From Paracoccaceae bacterium (GTDB lineage Bacteria > Pseudomonadota > Alphaproteobacteria > Rhodobacterales > Rhodobacteraceae), in NCBI GenBank assembly GCA_007131465.1, contig SLQN01000398.1:1-7744 (forward strand): a stretch of DNA of 7,744 bases, given 5' to 3'. Of the stretch, positions 1-6,703 are shown piece after piece. The notes beneath the pieces are model-generated. The model was not told where the DNA came from, did no database searches, and saw nothing but the letters and a program-made list of their open reading frames with translations. The stretch's first letter is position 1. Each line of letters starts with the position of its first letter. The position numbers and the translations under genes were made by a program.

Positions 1-32
1 AGCAATCGCACGGGGATCTTGCTGGACAGCAT
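1..32 (-). CDS. Possible start of a divergent gene (partial)
   Basis: On the - strand an ATG at 32 opens a frame running off the window edge, reading MLSSKIPVRL. It is preceded by a GGGAG ribosome-binding-like motif 9 bases upstream. Ten codons are too few to recognise a family. The alternative reading is the tail of a + strand gene in frame 1 (bases 1-69, ending in TAG); only one of the two can be right. I cannot decide from this sequence. Confidence 0.2.
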   Translation of the reverse strand, partial: MLSSKIPVRL

Positions 33-183
33 GGCACGGAACTCCCTGAAATTCTGCGTCAAAGCCTAGTGATGCCGCGTCAGGCTGGCAAGGGGCTTTC
101 CAACCCGATCGGGCCTGCCGGGCCTTCCCTCGGGCGCGCTTCATGATATGTGGGCTTGCGTTCCCCTGCTTGAGGCTCTGTTC
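33..183. other. Leader region upstream of nadE
   Basis: This stretch has no convincing gene. It holds a perfect 10-bp palindrome, CCCGATCGGG (104-113), in a GC-rich run with several short GGCC/GGGC repeats that could fold in more than one way. I see no good -35/-10 pair for nadE. The nadE ribosome binding site is TGAGG at 171-175, 8 bases before the ATG. Confidence 0.4.
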
Positions 184-1842
184 ATGTCCGACCGCTTTCG
201 CCTGACGCTGGCCCAACTGAACCCGATTGTGGGCGACATCGCGGGCAATGCCGCCAAGGCGCACGCGGCGTGGCAGGCGGGCCGGGTCGCGGGTGCCGAT
301 CTGGTGGCCCTGCCCGAGATGTTCCTGTCGGGCTATCAGACGCAGGACCTTGTCTGGCGTCCTGCCTTTCAGGCCGATCTGCGCGACACTCTGGAAGCGC
401 TTGCGCGCGATTGTGCTGCGGGTCCGGCGCTTGGCATCGGCGTGCCTCTGCTCGAGGGGGCCGCGCTTTACAATTGCTGGGCGGTGCTGGCGGGCGGGCA
501 GATTTCCGCCGTGATCCGCAAGCACCATCTGCCCAACAATTCGGTGTTTGACGAAAAACGCCTGTTCACCTCGGGCGATATTTCAGGGCCGTACCGCGTC
601 GGGCCGATCCGCATCGGCACACCGATCTGCGAGGACGCGTGGTTCGATGATGTGGCCGAAGCGCAGGCCGAATCCGGCGCGGAACTGTTGCTTGTCCCGA
701 ACGGCTCACCCTATGCGCGGAACCGTTATGACACGCGTATGGCGCATATGGTCGCGCGCGTGGTCGAGACAGGGCTGCCGCTGGTGTATCTGAACCTTGT
801 CGGCGGGCAGGATGATCAGGTCTTTGACGGGGCGAGCTTTGTTCTGAACCCCGGCGGCAAGCTGGCGCTGCAACTGCCTGCGCATGAGGAAGCGCTGGAA
901 ACGCTGGATTTCCTGCGCACCGAGGACGGCTGGCGCGCCGAGACAGGCGTGCGCGCCCTGCGCCCCTGCGGGCTGGCGCAGGATTATCGCGCCATGGTGC
1001 TGGGGCTAGGGGATTACCTGCGCAAATCGGGATTTTCGCGCGTGGTGCTGGGGCTGTCAGGCGGGGTGGATTCCGCGCTTGTTGCGACCATCGCGGCGGA
1101 TGCCATCGGGGCGGAAAACGTGCATTGCGTGATGCTGCCTTCGGAATACACCTCGCCCCACAGCCTGGAAGATGCAGCCGAGATGGCGCGGCGGCTGGAC
1201 TGCAAGCTGGACGAGATCAGCATTGAAGGGCCGCGCGCCGCGATGGAGGCCGCGCTTGCGCCCCTGTTTGCAGGCATGCCCGCCGATGTGACGGAAGAAA
1301 ACATTCAGTCGCGTCTGCGCGGCACGCTTTTGATGGCGATTTCCAACAAGACCGGCGCACTGCTACTGACCACCGGCAACAAGTCCGAGGTCGCAGTGGG
1401 CTATGCCACGATCTATGGCGACATGAATGGCGGCTACAACCCGATCAAGGACCTTTACAAGACGCGGGTGTTCGAGGTCTGCCGCTGGCGCAATGCCAAC
1501 CACCATGACTGGATGGCCGGGCCAGCGGGCGCGGTGATTCCGCCCCGGATCATCGACAAGCCCCCCTCCGCAGAGCTTCGCGCGGATCAGCGCGACGATG
1601 ACAGCCTGCCGCCCTATCCGGTGCTGGATGCGATACTCGAAGGGCTGGTCGAGCGTGACCTGCCGATTGCCGATCTGGTAGCGCAGGGCCATGACCGCGC
1701 AACCGTCGAGCGGGTGGAACATCTGGTCGCCATATCGGAATGGAAGCGATTCCAATCCGCCCCCGGCCCGCGGCTGACCGACCGCGCCTTCTGGCTCGAC
1801 CGGCGTTATCCGCTGGTCAACCGCTGGCGCGACCGGCGCTGA
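184..1842 (+). CDS. nadE: Glutamine-dependent NAD+ synthetase
   Basis: This enzyme performs the last step of NAD+ synthesis in the cytoplasm: deamido-NAD+ is amidated using ATP, with ammonia taken from glutamine. The 552-residue protein has two domains. Residues 1 to about 255 are a nitrilase-type glutaminase with the expected triad E45 (LPEMF), K113 (IRKHHLPN) and C149 (TPICED). Residues about 265-552 are the NAD synthetase domain, with the PP-loop SGGVDS (292-297), TTGNKSE (396-402), KPPSAEL (459-465) and [12 protein letters not shown] (471-482). Length and architecture fit the family's usual 540-560 residues. The ATG at 184 was chosen because [14 protein letters not shown] is the typical start and TGAGG lies 8 bases upstream; an in-frame ATG at 148 would add 12 residues with no family support. 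The gene converges on edd with 7 bases between the stops. Function is near certain. Confidence 0.97.
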   Translation: MSDRFRLTLAQLNPIVGDIAGNAAKAHAAWQAGRVAGADLVALPEMFLSGYQTQDLVWRPAFQADLRDTLEALARDCAAGPALGIGVPLLEGAALYNCWAVLAGGQISAVIRKHHLPNNSVFDEKRLFTSGDISGPYRVGPIRIGTPICEDAWFDDVAEAQAESGAELLLVPNGSPYARNRYDTRMAHMVARVVETGLPLVYLNLVGGQDDQVFDGASFVLNPGGKLALQLPAHEEALETLDFLRTEDGWRAETGVRALRPCGLAQDYRAMVLGLGDYLRKSGFSRVVLGLSGGVDSALVATIAADAIGAENVHCVMLPSEYTSPHSLEDAAEMARRLDCKLDEISIEGPRAAMEAALAPLFAGMPADVTEENIQSRLRGTLLMAISNKTGALLLTTGNKSEVAVGYATIYGDMNGGYNPIKDLYKTRVFEVCRWRNANHHDWMAGPAGAVIPPRIIDKPPSAELRADQRDDDSLPPYPVLDAILEGLVERDLPIADLVAQGHDRATVERVEHLVAISEWKRFQSAPGPRLTDRAFWLDRRYPLVNRWRDRR

Positions 1843-1849
1843 GGGGCGC

Positions 1850-3655
1850 TCAGACCACCACGGCCGCGCCTTCGGTCGAATCGCCGACCGTGGCGCGGAA
1901 GGCCGCGAACAACTCCCGCCCGATGCCGAACCCGTTGGCGCTCAGGTCCGCTGTGACTGGCGTGCGGGTGTCAAAATCTGCGGCCAGCACGTCGATCCGG
2001 CCCGCGACGGCATCCAGCCGCACGATGTCGCCATCTTGCAGCCGCGCCAGCGGGCCGCCTTTTGCGGCCTCGGGCGCGACATGGATCGCCGCCGGAACCT
2101 TGCCGCTTGCGCCCGACATGCGCCCGTCGGTCACAAGTGCAACCTTCAAGCCCCGGTCCTGCAACACCGCGAGCATCGGGGTCAGGGAATGCAATTCTGG
2201 CATCCCGTTCGCCGCAGGCCCCTGAAAGCGGACGACGACAATCGTGTCCTCGGTGAACTCGCCCGCCTGAAACGCCGCCTTGACTGACCCCTGGTCATGG
2301 AAGATGCGGGTGCGGGCCTCGATCACATGGCGCGACGGGTCCACGGCCGAGGTCTTGATGACCCCTTGCCCCAGATTGCCTGCCAACTGGCGCAGCCCGC
2401 CCGTGGGCTGGAACGCGTCCGCCGCAGGCCGCAGGATCCTGTCATTCTGGCTGACGCCCGCGCCGCTCTCCCAGACCAGCACGCCCTCGCGCAGCTTGGG
2501 TTCCTGCGCGTAGCGGGTCAGCCCGTCCCCGGCGATGGTGCAGACATCGTCATGCAAAAGCCCCGCGTCCAGCAATTCGCCGATCATATAGCCCAGCCCG
2601 CCAGCGGCGTGAAAATGGTTCACATCCGCCAACCCGTTGGGATAGACCTTCGCCATCAGCGGCACGGCCTGCGAAATATCGGCAAAATCCTCGAGCCGCA
2701 GCTCGATCCCTGCCGCCCGCGCCATGGCGGGCAGATGCAACACGAGGTTGGTGGACCCGCCTGTGGCCATCAGCCCGACCATGCCATTGACGAAAGCGCG
2801 TTCGTCCAGAACCTGGCCTGCGGGGCGGTAGTCATTGCCCTGCGCCGTGATCGCCAGCGCGCGTTCGGTCGCGGCCACAGTCAGCGCCTCGCGCAGCGGC
2901 GTGCCGGGATTGACGAAACTCGCGCCGGGCAGATGCAGGCCCATGAATTCCATCAGCATCTGGTTGGTGTTGGCCGTGCCGTAAAAGGTGCAGGTTCCGG
3001 GGCCATGATAGCTGGCCATTTCGGCGGCCATAAGCTCTTCGCGGCCAATCTCGCCCTGGGCGAATTGCTGGCGCACCTTTGCCTTCTCGTCATTGGGCAG
3101 GCCACTTGTCATCGGCCCCGCCGGGACGAAAACAGCAGGCACATGGCCGAAGGTCGCCGCCGCGATGATCAGGCCCGGCACGATCTTGTCGCACACGCCC
3201 AGCCACACCGCGGCATCAAAGCAGTTATGCGACATCGCCACGCCCGCCGACAGCGCGATCACATCGCGCGAGAAAAGCGACAGTTCCATGCCCGGCTGGC
3301 CTTGCGTCACCCCGTCGCACATGGCCGGAACGCCGCCTGCAACTTGCGCCGTGCCCCCGGCGGCGCGGGCCGCGCGGCGGATTTTCTCGGGATAGCTTTC
3401 GAACGGCTGATGCGCTGACAGCATGTCGTTATAGGCCGTGACAATGCCAAGGTTTGGCGCGCGCGCTCCGGCCAGTGTGTCCTTGTCCGGCCCCATCGCG
3501 GCATAGGCATGGGCCTGATTGCCGCAAGACAGATGCGCACGCACGACGCCTGCATCCGCTGCCCTGTGCATCCGGTCAAGATAGGCCGCACGGCGCTGGT
3601 GGGAACGCGCGCGGATGCGGTCCGTGACGGCTTCGATCTCGGGGTTCAGGGGCAT
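1850..3655 (-). CDS. edd: 6-phosphogluconate dehydratase (Entner-Doudoroff)
   Basis: The enzyme dehydrates 6-phosphogluconate to 2-keto-3-deoxy-6-phosphogluconate, the committed step of the Entner-Doudoroff pathway, in the cytoplasm. It belongs to the IlvD/Edd iron-sulfur dehydratase family. The 601 residues match the usual length (about 600). Visible signatures are [13 protein letters not shown] (73-85), [20 protein letters not shown] (112-131), GVCDKIVPG (153-161), [13 protein letters not shown] (221-233), and [18 protein letters not shown] near the C-terminus. C155 and C222 are the likely cluster cysteines; C113 is a further candidate. An in-frame ATG at 3667 would add MEEQ, but GGAGGA sits inside those codons, so the start at 3655 is preferred. 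The gene stands alone: eda is not downstream, where nadE converges. A LacI-type palindrome lies in its promoter region. Edd rather than IlvD is supported by the CDGVTQG and [11 protein letters not shown] motifs. Confidence 0.96.
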   Translation of the reverse strand: MPLNPEIEAVTDRIRARSHQRRAAYLDRMHRAADAGVVRAHLSCGNQAHAYAAMGPDKDTLAGARAPNLGIVTAYNDMLSAHQPFESYPEKIRRAARAAGGTAQVAGGVPAMCDGVTQGQPGMELSLFSRDVIALSAGVAMSHNCFDAAVWLGVCDKIVPGLIIAAATFGHVPAVFVPAGPMTSGLPNDEKAKVRQQFAQGEIGREELMAAEMASYHGPGTCTFYGTANTNQMLMEFMGLHLPGASFVNPGTPLREALTVAATERALAITAQGNDYRPAGQVLDERAFVNGMVGLMATGGSTNLVLHLPAMARAAGIELRLEDFADISQAVPLMAKVYPNGLADVNHFHAAGGLGYMIGELLDAGLLHDDVCTIAGDGLTRYAQEPKLREGVLVWESGAGVSQNDRILRPAADAFQPTGGLRQLAGNLGQGVIKTSAVDPSRHVIEARTRIFHDQGSVKAAFQAGEFTEDTIVVVRFQGPAANGMPELHSLTPMLAVLQDRGLKVALVTDGRMSGASGKVPAAIHVAPEAAKGGPLARLQDGDIVRLDAVAGRIDVLAADFDTRTPVTADLSANGFGIGRELFAAFRATVGDSTEGAAVVV

Positions 3656-3659
3656 TTGT

Positions 3660-3665
3660 TCCTCC
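3660..3665 (-). promoter_or_regulatory. Ribosome binding site of edd (decides the start)
   Basis: On the - strand, GGAGGA lies 4 bases before the ATG at 3655. It falls inside the four extra codons that the longer frame from 3667 would need, so initiation at 3655 is favoured. The upstream ATG at 3667 has no comparable site. Confidence 0.75.
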
Positions 3666-3683
3666 ATCGCACGGCTTGGATCA

Positions 3684-3689
3684 TTGACA
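3684..3689 (+). promoter_or_regulatory. Possible -35 element facing the small ORF
   Basis: A perfect TTGACA on the + strand points toward the small ORF. At the right spacing (16-18 bases) the sequence is AGTTAG/GTTAGC, a poor -10 that overlaps the palindrome at 3707-3718. It could be a weak or activated promoter, or chance. Confidence 0.25.
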
Positions 3690-3696
3690 TGAACAG

Positions 3697-3725
3697 GATG
3701 TAATCAGTTAGCGCTAACAATTCAA
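3697..3725 (-). promoter_or_regulatory. Candidate edd promoter
   Basis: On the - strand, TTGAAT (3725-3720) could be a -35 element. The -10 would be TACATC (3702-3697, spacer 17) or TTACAT (3703-3698, spacer 16, with a TGn extension). Matches to the sigma-70 consensus are modest. The placement is supported mainly by the palindrome filling the spacer and by the distance to the edd start. Confidence 0.35.
3707..3718. promoter_or_regulatory. LacI-family-type operator in front of edd
   Basis: GTTAGCGCTAAC is a perfect 12-bp palindrome with a central CG, the usual design of LacI/GntR-type repressor operators; E. coli GntR sites also have TTA..CG..TAA-like arms. It lies between the candidate -35 and -10 of edd, where a bound repressor would block polymerase. 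It also lies downstream of a + strand TTGACA (3684-3689), so it could affect the divergent small gene. The regulator is not in the window. Control by gluconate or another sugar acid is inference. Confidence 0.55.
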
Positions 3726-3838
3726 TTCCCGTTTCAGCCATGCGTTTTCTGCATGCCGGGGCTTCGCAATCAGCCCTCGCATCGCCGCAGCGCAGCAACT
3801 ATCTCCCGGGTAACGCAAAACCAAGAGGCTTGAACGAC

Positions 3839-4003
3839 ATGTTCGACATTCAAAATACCCAGCCCGCTGTCATCGACACCCTGCAAATCGAGGCCGATGC
3901 GCGCCGCATGCGTGCGGAGTTCTTCGCCGCCGGGCTGCGCTCGGTCGCACGCTGGGTCGCAGGCGTCTTCACGGCACGCCCGACGGCAGGCGCGCAGCAC
4001 TAG
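3839..4003 (+). CDS. Small charged protein, function unknown
   Basis: This 54-codon ORF reads MFDIQNTQPAVID then a helix-prone stretch (about residues 13-44) with alternating basic and hydrophobic residues (ARRMRAEFFAAGLRSVARWV). It has no signal peptide and no clear membrane segment. AAGAGG (3823-3828) lies 10 bases before the ATG and is a plausible but slightly distant ribosome binding site. The frame could be extended upstream to 3740, but that part lacks a ribosome binding site and looks less protein-like. The helix pattern reminds me of short alphaproteobacterial proteins with an 'A..LRAE' core (DUF1127-like or RSP_7527-like), but I cannot confirm family membership. It is divergent from edd and followed by a strong hairpin and then the methyltransferase 76 bases on, perhaps on one transcript. 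Confidence 0.6.
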   Translation: MFDIQNTQPAVIDTLQIEADARRMRAEFFAAGLRSVARWVAGVFTARPTAGAQH

Positions 4004-4011
4004 GTGCCATG

Positions 4012-4039
4012 GGGACGGGGCTTTCCAAAGCCCTGTCCC
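4012..4039. terminator. Strong GC-rich hairpin after the small ORF
   Basis: Arms 4012-4024 (GGGACGGGGCTTT) and 4027-4039 (AAAGCCCTGTCCC) pair over 13 positions with one G-T wobble. Opening the innermost A-T pair gives a 4-base loop. There is no T-tract on either strand, so this is not a classical intrinsic terminator. It could be an incomplete terminator, an mRNA-stabilising or processing structure, or the core of a 3'-UTR small RNA. It sits 8 bases after the small ORF's stop and 40 bases before the methyltransferase start. Confidence 0.5.
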
Positions 4040-4079
4040 TGCCGTAAGGCAACAGGCAGGCCACACAAGGACTGCCGCC

Positions 4080-5273
4080 ATGACCGACCTGCCCGTGATC
4101 AGACTGAAACCCAAGGCCGAAGCCCGCGCGATCCGCCACGGTTTCCCTTGGGTTTTTGCCAATGAACTGGTCACGGATCGGCGCACCAAGGCCATCAGAC
4201 CCGGCAGTTTCGCACGGCTTGAAGACAGTGAGCACCGCGCGCTGGGTGTTGTTACGGTAAACCCCGCGTCGCGCATCATGGCGCGGATGCTGGACCAGAA
4301 CCCCGAGGCCGTGATCGACAGCGAATGGGTCACCAACCGGCTGCGCCACGCGCTTGACCACCGGACGCGTCTGTATGACGCCCCGTTCTATCGGCTTGTC
4401 CATGCCGAGGCCGATGGCCTGCCGGGCGTCGTGATCGACCGGTTCGGCGATACTGCCGCGATCCAGCCCAACGCCGCATGGTCCGATCTGCAATTCCCCA
4501 TGCTCGCAGACGCGTTGCAGCACGTCACCGGGGTTTCGACCATCGTCAAGAACGGATCTGGTCGGGCGCGCGTGCTCGAGGGGCTGCCGGAGGAAACTGC
4601 GCTGCATTGTGGCACGCTGGGCGGCCCGGTGCCCGTGTCCATGAACGGCGCAACCTACATGGCCGACCTTTTGGGCGGGCAGAAGACCGGCCTGTTTTTC
4701 GACCAGCGCCCCAATCATGCTTTTGCGGCTGGGTTGGCAAAGGGCGCGCGGGTGCTGGATATCTTCAGCCATGTCGGCGGGTTTTCCCTGGCCGCCCTTG
4801 CCGCGGGCGCGGAACACGCGCTGGCCGTGGACAGTTCCGTCCCCGCACTGGCCCTCGCGCAGCAAGGCGCAGAGCACATGGGCGTCGCGCCCCGCTTCGG
4901 CATGCGGCAGGGCGATGCCTTTGGCGTGCTGGAGGCGCTGGCCGGTGAAGGTGCGCGGTTTGACCTTGTCATCTGTGACCCGCCTGCCTTCGCACCCAAC
5001 AAGGACGCGCTTACCGCAGGTCTGCGCGCCTATGAACGCGTGGCCCGGCTGGCCGCAGCGCTGGTCGCACCGGGCGGCTATCTGGGCCTGTGTTCCTGCT
5101 CGCACGCGGCAGACCTGAGTGCTTTTCGCAACGCCTCCGCGCGGGGCATCGGGCGGGCGGGGCGGCGCGGACAACTGATCCATACCGGCTTTGCTGGCCC
5201 CGACCATCCACAACTGCCGCAACTGGCCGAAAGCGGCTATCTCAAGGCGGTGTTCTTCCGGCTGACTGCATGA
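4080..5273 (+). CDS. RlmI-like class I SAM-dependent RNA methyltransferase
   Basis: The 397-residue protein has the RlmI/RlmK architecture (E. coli RlmI has 396 residues and makes m5C1962 in 23S rRNA). Residues 1 to about 75 form a PUA-like RNA-binding domain (RHGFPWVFANE, 19-29). A middle region carries ADGLPGVVIDRFGD (111-124). The Rossmann methyltransferase domain follows: GQKTGLFFDQR (200-210), the SAM-binding motif VLDIFSHVGGFS (225-236), the acidic residue in AVDSS (249-253), CDPPAFAPNK (299-308) and CSCSH (338-342), and the tail ends GPDHP...ESGYLKAVFFRL. The ATG at 4080 is preceded by AAGGA (4067-4071) at 8 bases. Its stop overlaps the PIN gene's start. I recall this being called an 'RSP_2647 family RNA methyltransferase' in Rhodobacter annotations. 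Class and RNA target type are well supported; the exact modified base is inferred. Confidence 0.9.
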   Translation: MTDLPVIRLKPKAEARAIRHGFPWVFANELVTDRRTKAIRPGSFARLEDSEHRALGVVTVNPASRIMARMLDQNPEAVIDSEWVTNRLRHALDHRTRLYDAPFYRLVHAEADGLPGVVIDRFGDTAAIQPNAAWSDLQFPMLADALQHVTGVSTIVKNGSGRARVLEGLPEETALHCGTLGGPVPVSMNGATYMADLLGGQKTGLFFDQRPNHAFAAGLAKGARVLDIFSHVGGFSLAALAAGAEHALAVDSSVPALALAQQGAEHMGVAPRFGMRQGDAFGVLEALAGEGARFDLVICDPPAFAPNKDALTAGLRAYERVARLAAALVAPGGYLGLCSCSHAADLSAFRNASARGIGRAGRRGQLIHTGFAGPDHPQLPQLAESGYLKAVFFRLTA

Positions 5274-5809
5274 AGGCAGTGCTGGACGCCTGCGTCCTGT
5301 TTCCGTCTGTCCTGCGCGAAATCCTGACGGGCGTGGCCGCGCGCGGCGGGTTTGCGCCGCTGTGGTCGGCGCGCATCCTGGGTGAATGGCAGCGCGCGGC
5401 GGCACGGCGCGGGGCGGATGTCGAATATGTGGCGGTGCAGGCAATCGCGCACCTTCGGCTGCGCTGGCCCAAGGCCGAAGTCGCCGCCGATCCGGGTCTG
5501 GAGGCGCGGCTCTGGTTGCCCGATGATGCTGATGCGCATGTTCTGGCGACGGCGATCAGTGCGCAGGCCGGGCTGATCATCACCCTTAACCTGCGCGATT
5601 TTCCGGCCCGCGCGCTTGAGCCGGAAGGCGTGGTCGCGCAAAGCCCCGATGACTTTCTTATGGCGCGCTGGCTGGAAGCCCCGGCGCTTGTAGAAGCCGC
5701 AGTCACCGAGTCGCAGGCCGCCACAAAAGCTGCATCCGGGCGCGCGCAACCCCTGCGCCCGCTTCTGAGACGCGCGAAGCTGCCGCGTCTCGGCAAGGCG
5801 CTGGACTAG
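5270..5809 (+). CDS. PIN-domain protein coupled to the methyltransferase
   Basis: The 179-residue protein starts [13 protein letters not shown], the typical PIN opening. Acidic residues fit the PIN metal site: D6, E39 (ILGEW), D88 ([11 protein letters not shown]) and D110 in TLNLRDF (105-111). This predicts a Mg2+/Mn2+-dependent ribonuclease fold. The core ends near residue 135. The tail (about 140-179) is Ala-rich then basic ([14 protein letters not shown]), perhaps for RNA contact. The ATG overlaps the upstream TGA as ATGA, and there is no strong independent ribosome binding site, so translation is likely coupled. No antitoxin gene lies on either side, which argues against an ordinary VapBC pair. 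I recall the name 'RSP_2648 family PIN domain protein' for this position in Rhodobacter. The fold is well supported; the biological role is unknown. Confidence 0.85.
   Translation: MKAVLDACVLFPSVLREILTGVAARGGFAPLWSARILGEWQRAAARRGADVEYVAVQAIAHLRLRWPKAEVAADPGLEARLWLPDDADAHVLATAISAQAGLIITLNLRDFPARALEPEGVVAQSPDDFLMARWLEAPALVEAAVTESQAATKAASGRAQPLRPLLRRAKLPRLGKALD
5765..5793. other. Hairpin inside the 3' end of the PIN gene
   Basis: GAGACGCG (5767-5774) pairs perfectly with CGCGTCTC (5784-5791) around a 9-base loop. One wobble (T5766-G5792) and one further pair (C5765-G5793) extend the stem to 10. It ends 14 bases before the stop codon region and has no T-tract. It could slow 3'-5' decay or mark a processing point, or be a chance product of GC-rich coding sequence. 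Confidence 0.3.
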
Positions 5810-5838
5810 GCCTGCAGACACAAAATCCTTGCGCACCC

Positions 5839-5867
5839 TTGCGGGTCACCAACCGCAGCACTAAGAT
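5839..5867 (+). promoter_or_regulatory. Candidate clpP promoter with CCTTGCG direct repeat
   Basis: TTGCGG (5839-5844) and TAAGAT (5862-5867) are 17 bases apart and would start a transcript about 60 bases before the clpP ATG. The -35 lies in the second of two CCTTGCG copies (5827-5833 and 5837-5843) spaced by exactly 10 bases, one helical turn. The CTTG core also fits the -35 of heat-shock sigma factors (RpoH), but the -10 is not a clear RpoH box. Confidence 0.4.
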
Positions 5868-5931
5868 TCGATCAATACAATTCAGGTATCACCAGACCCA
5901 AGGGCGGTCTTCTTCACAAAAAGGCAGGCAA

Positions 5932-6555
5932 ATGCGCGATCCGATAGAAACTTCCATGAACCTCGTTCCCATGGTTGTCGAACAGACAAGCCGTGGCGAA
6001 CGGGCCTATGACATCTTCTCGCGCCTGCTCAAGGAACGGATCATCTTTGTCAACGGCCCGGTGCATGACGGCATGTCCTCGCTGGTTGTGGCGCAACTGC
6101 TGCATCTGGAGGCCGAGAACCCCTCGAAAGAGATTTCGATGTATATCAACTCGCCCGGCGGTTCGGTCATCGCGGGGATGAGCATTTACGACACCATGCA
6201 GTATATCAGACCAGCGGTATCGACACTGGTCTGCGGGCTGGCCGCGTCCATGGGGTCGGTCATCGCGCTGGGGGGGACCAAGGGCATGCGCTTCTCGCTG
6301 CCGAACTCCGAATTTCTGGTGCACCAACCCTCGGGGGGCAGCCAGGGCACCGCGGCCGATATCCTGATCCAGTCGCGCCATATCGAGCAGACGCGCGAGC
6401 GGTTTTACCAACTCTACATGCGTCATACCGGGCAGGATTACGAGACCGTGCAACAGGCGCTGGATCGCGACAAATGGATGACACCCGAAGAAGCGAAAGA
6501 CTGGGGCCATATCGACGAGATCGTGACAACGCGCGCCGAGGTTACCCCTACGTGA
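5932..6555 (+). CDS. clpP: ATP-dependent Clp protease proteolytic subunit
   Basis: ClpP forms a cytoplasmic tetradecameric serine peptidase that degrades proteins fed in by ClpX or ClpA. The 207-residue length is normal. The catalytic triad is S106 (GLAASMGS), H131 (LVHQPSGG) and D180 (LDRDKW). INSPGGS (72-78) is the oxyanion-hole and substrate strand region. The ATG at 5932 follows AAGGCAGG at normal spacing and gives [20 protein letters not shown], the usual alphaproteobacterial N-terminus; a TTG further upstream (5839) is not supported. Compared with the alphaproteobacterial consensus I remember (GVVTSGLSIYDTMQ, VIGQAASMGSLLLTAG, GYQGQATDI), this protein has [29 protein letters not shown] and GSQGTAADI. 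It is still fully intact. clpX follows 148 bases later. Confidence 0.95.
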   Translation: MRDPIETSMNLVPMVVEQTSRGERAYDIFSRLLKERIIFVNGPVHDGMSSLVVAQLLHLEAENPSKEISMYINSPGGSVIAGMSIYDTMQYIRPAVSTLVCGLAASMGSVIALGGTKGMRFSLPNSEFLVHQPSGGSQGTAADILIQSRHIEQTRERFYQLYMRHTGQDYETVQQALDRDKWMTPEEAKDWGHIDEIVTTRAEVTPT

Positions 6556-6577
6556 TGCGCGATTGCCCCGCATCACG
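6551..6577. other. Perfect 9-bp hairpin over the clpP stop codon
   Basis: CGTGATGCG (6551-6559) and CGCATCACG (6569-6577) form a perfect inverted repeat around a 9-base loop. The left arm contains the TGA stop of clpP. There is no T-tract, so termination is uncertain. It could protect the clpP mRNA 3' end or set the clpP:clpX ratio by partial termination or processing. Confidence 0.45.
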
Positions 6578-6609
6578 CGGAAATCAGGCGTTTGTGGCGC
6601 AGTTTGGCA

Positions 6610-6638
6610 TTGTCCCTGCCGCCACTTCCGCCTACCCT
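6610..6638 (+). promoter_or_regulatory. Weak candidate promoter for clpX
   Basis: TTGTCC (6610-6615) and TACCCT (6633-6638) are 17 bases apart, with 4/6 and 3/6 matches to the sigma-70 consensus. It lies in the 148-base gap between clpP and clpX, which otherwise holds only the hairpin at the clpP stop and the clpX ribosome binding site. It is a weak candidate. Confidence 0.2.
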
Positions 6639-6703
6639 GACACACAAGAGGGTAGTGAATGCCCCCACGCCGCCTATCGCAGCAAAGACCACAGAGGTTC
6701 GAA

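Noticed and set aside
1..69. End of a + strand gene in frame 1 (...LKFCVKA, TAG at 67-69)
   Set aside because: Codon bias is compatible (18 of 22 third positions G or C), but 22 codons match no family I know and it conflicts with the possible divergent start at 32. Not supportable.
92..103. 12-base sequence GGGGCTTTCCAA repeated at 4017-4028
   Set aside because: One or a few shared 12-mers are expected by chance in a GC-rich window of this size. Only the second copy lies in a hairpin.
2297..3418. 373-codon open frame on the + strand opposite edd
   Set aside because: It lies entirely within edd, whose motifs are unambiguous. The translation is His/Arg/Gln-rich and has no domain pattern.
4012..4039. 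Classical intrinsic terminator
   Set aside because: The stem is strong, but no run of T follows on either strand, so it is listed as a hairpin with uncertain role.
3969..5444. 491-codon open frame on the - strand opposite the methyltransferase
   Set aside because: It is antisense to a gene with clear family motifs. Its product is rich in Arg, Pro, Gly and His with no recognisable domain, as expected of shadow frames in GC-rich DNA.
5270..5809. VapBC toxin-antitoxin locus
   Set aside because: Only the PIN half is present. The upstream gene is a methyltransferase and the downstream gene is clpP, with no small DNA-binding antitoxin in either strand nearby.
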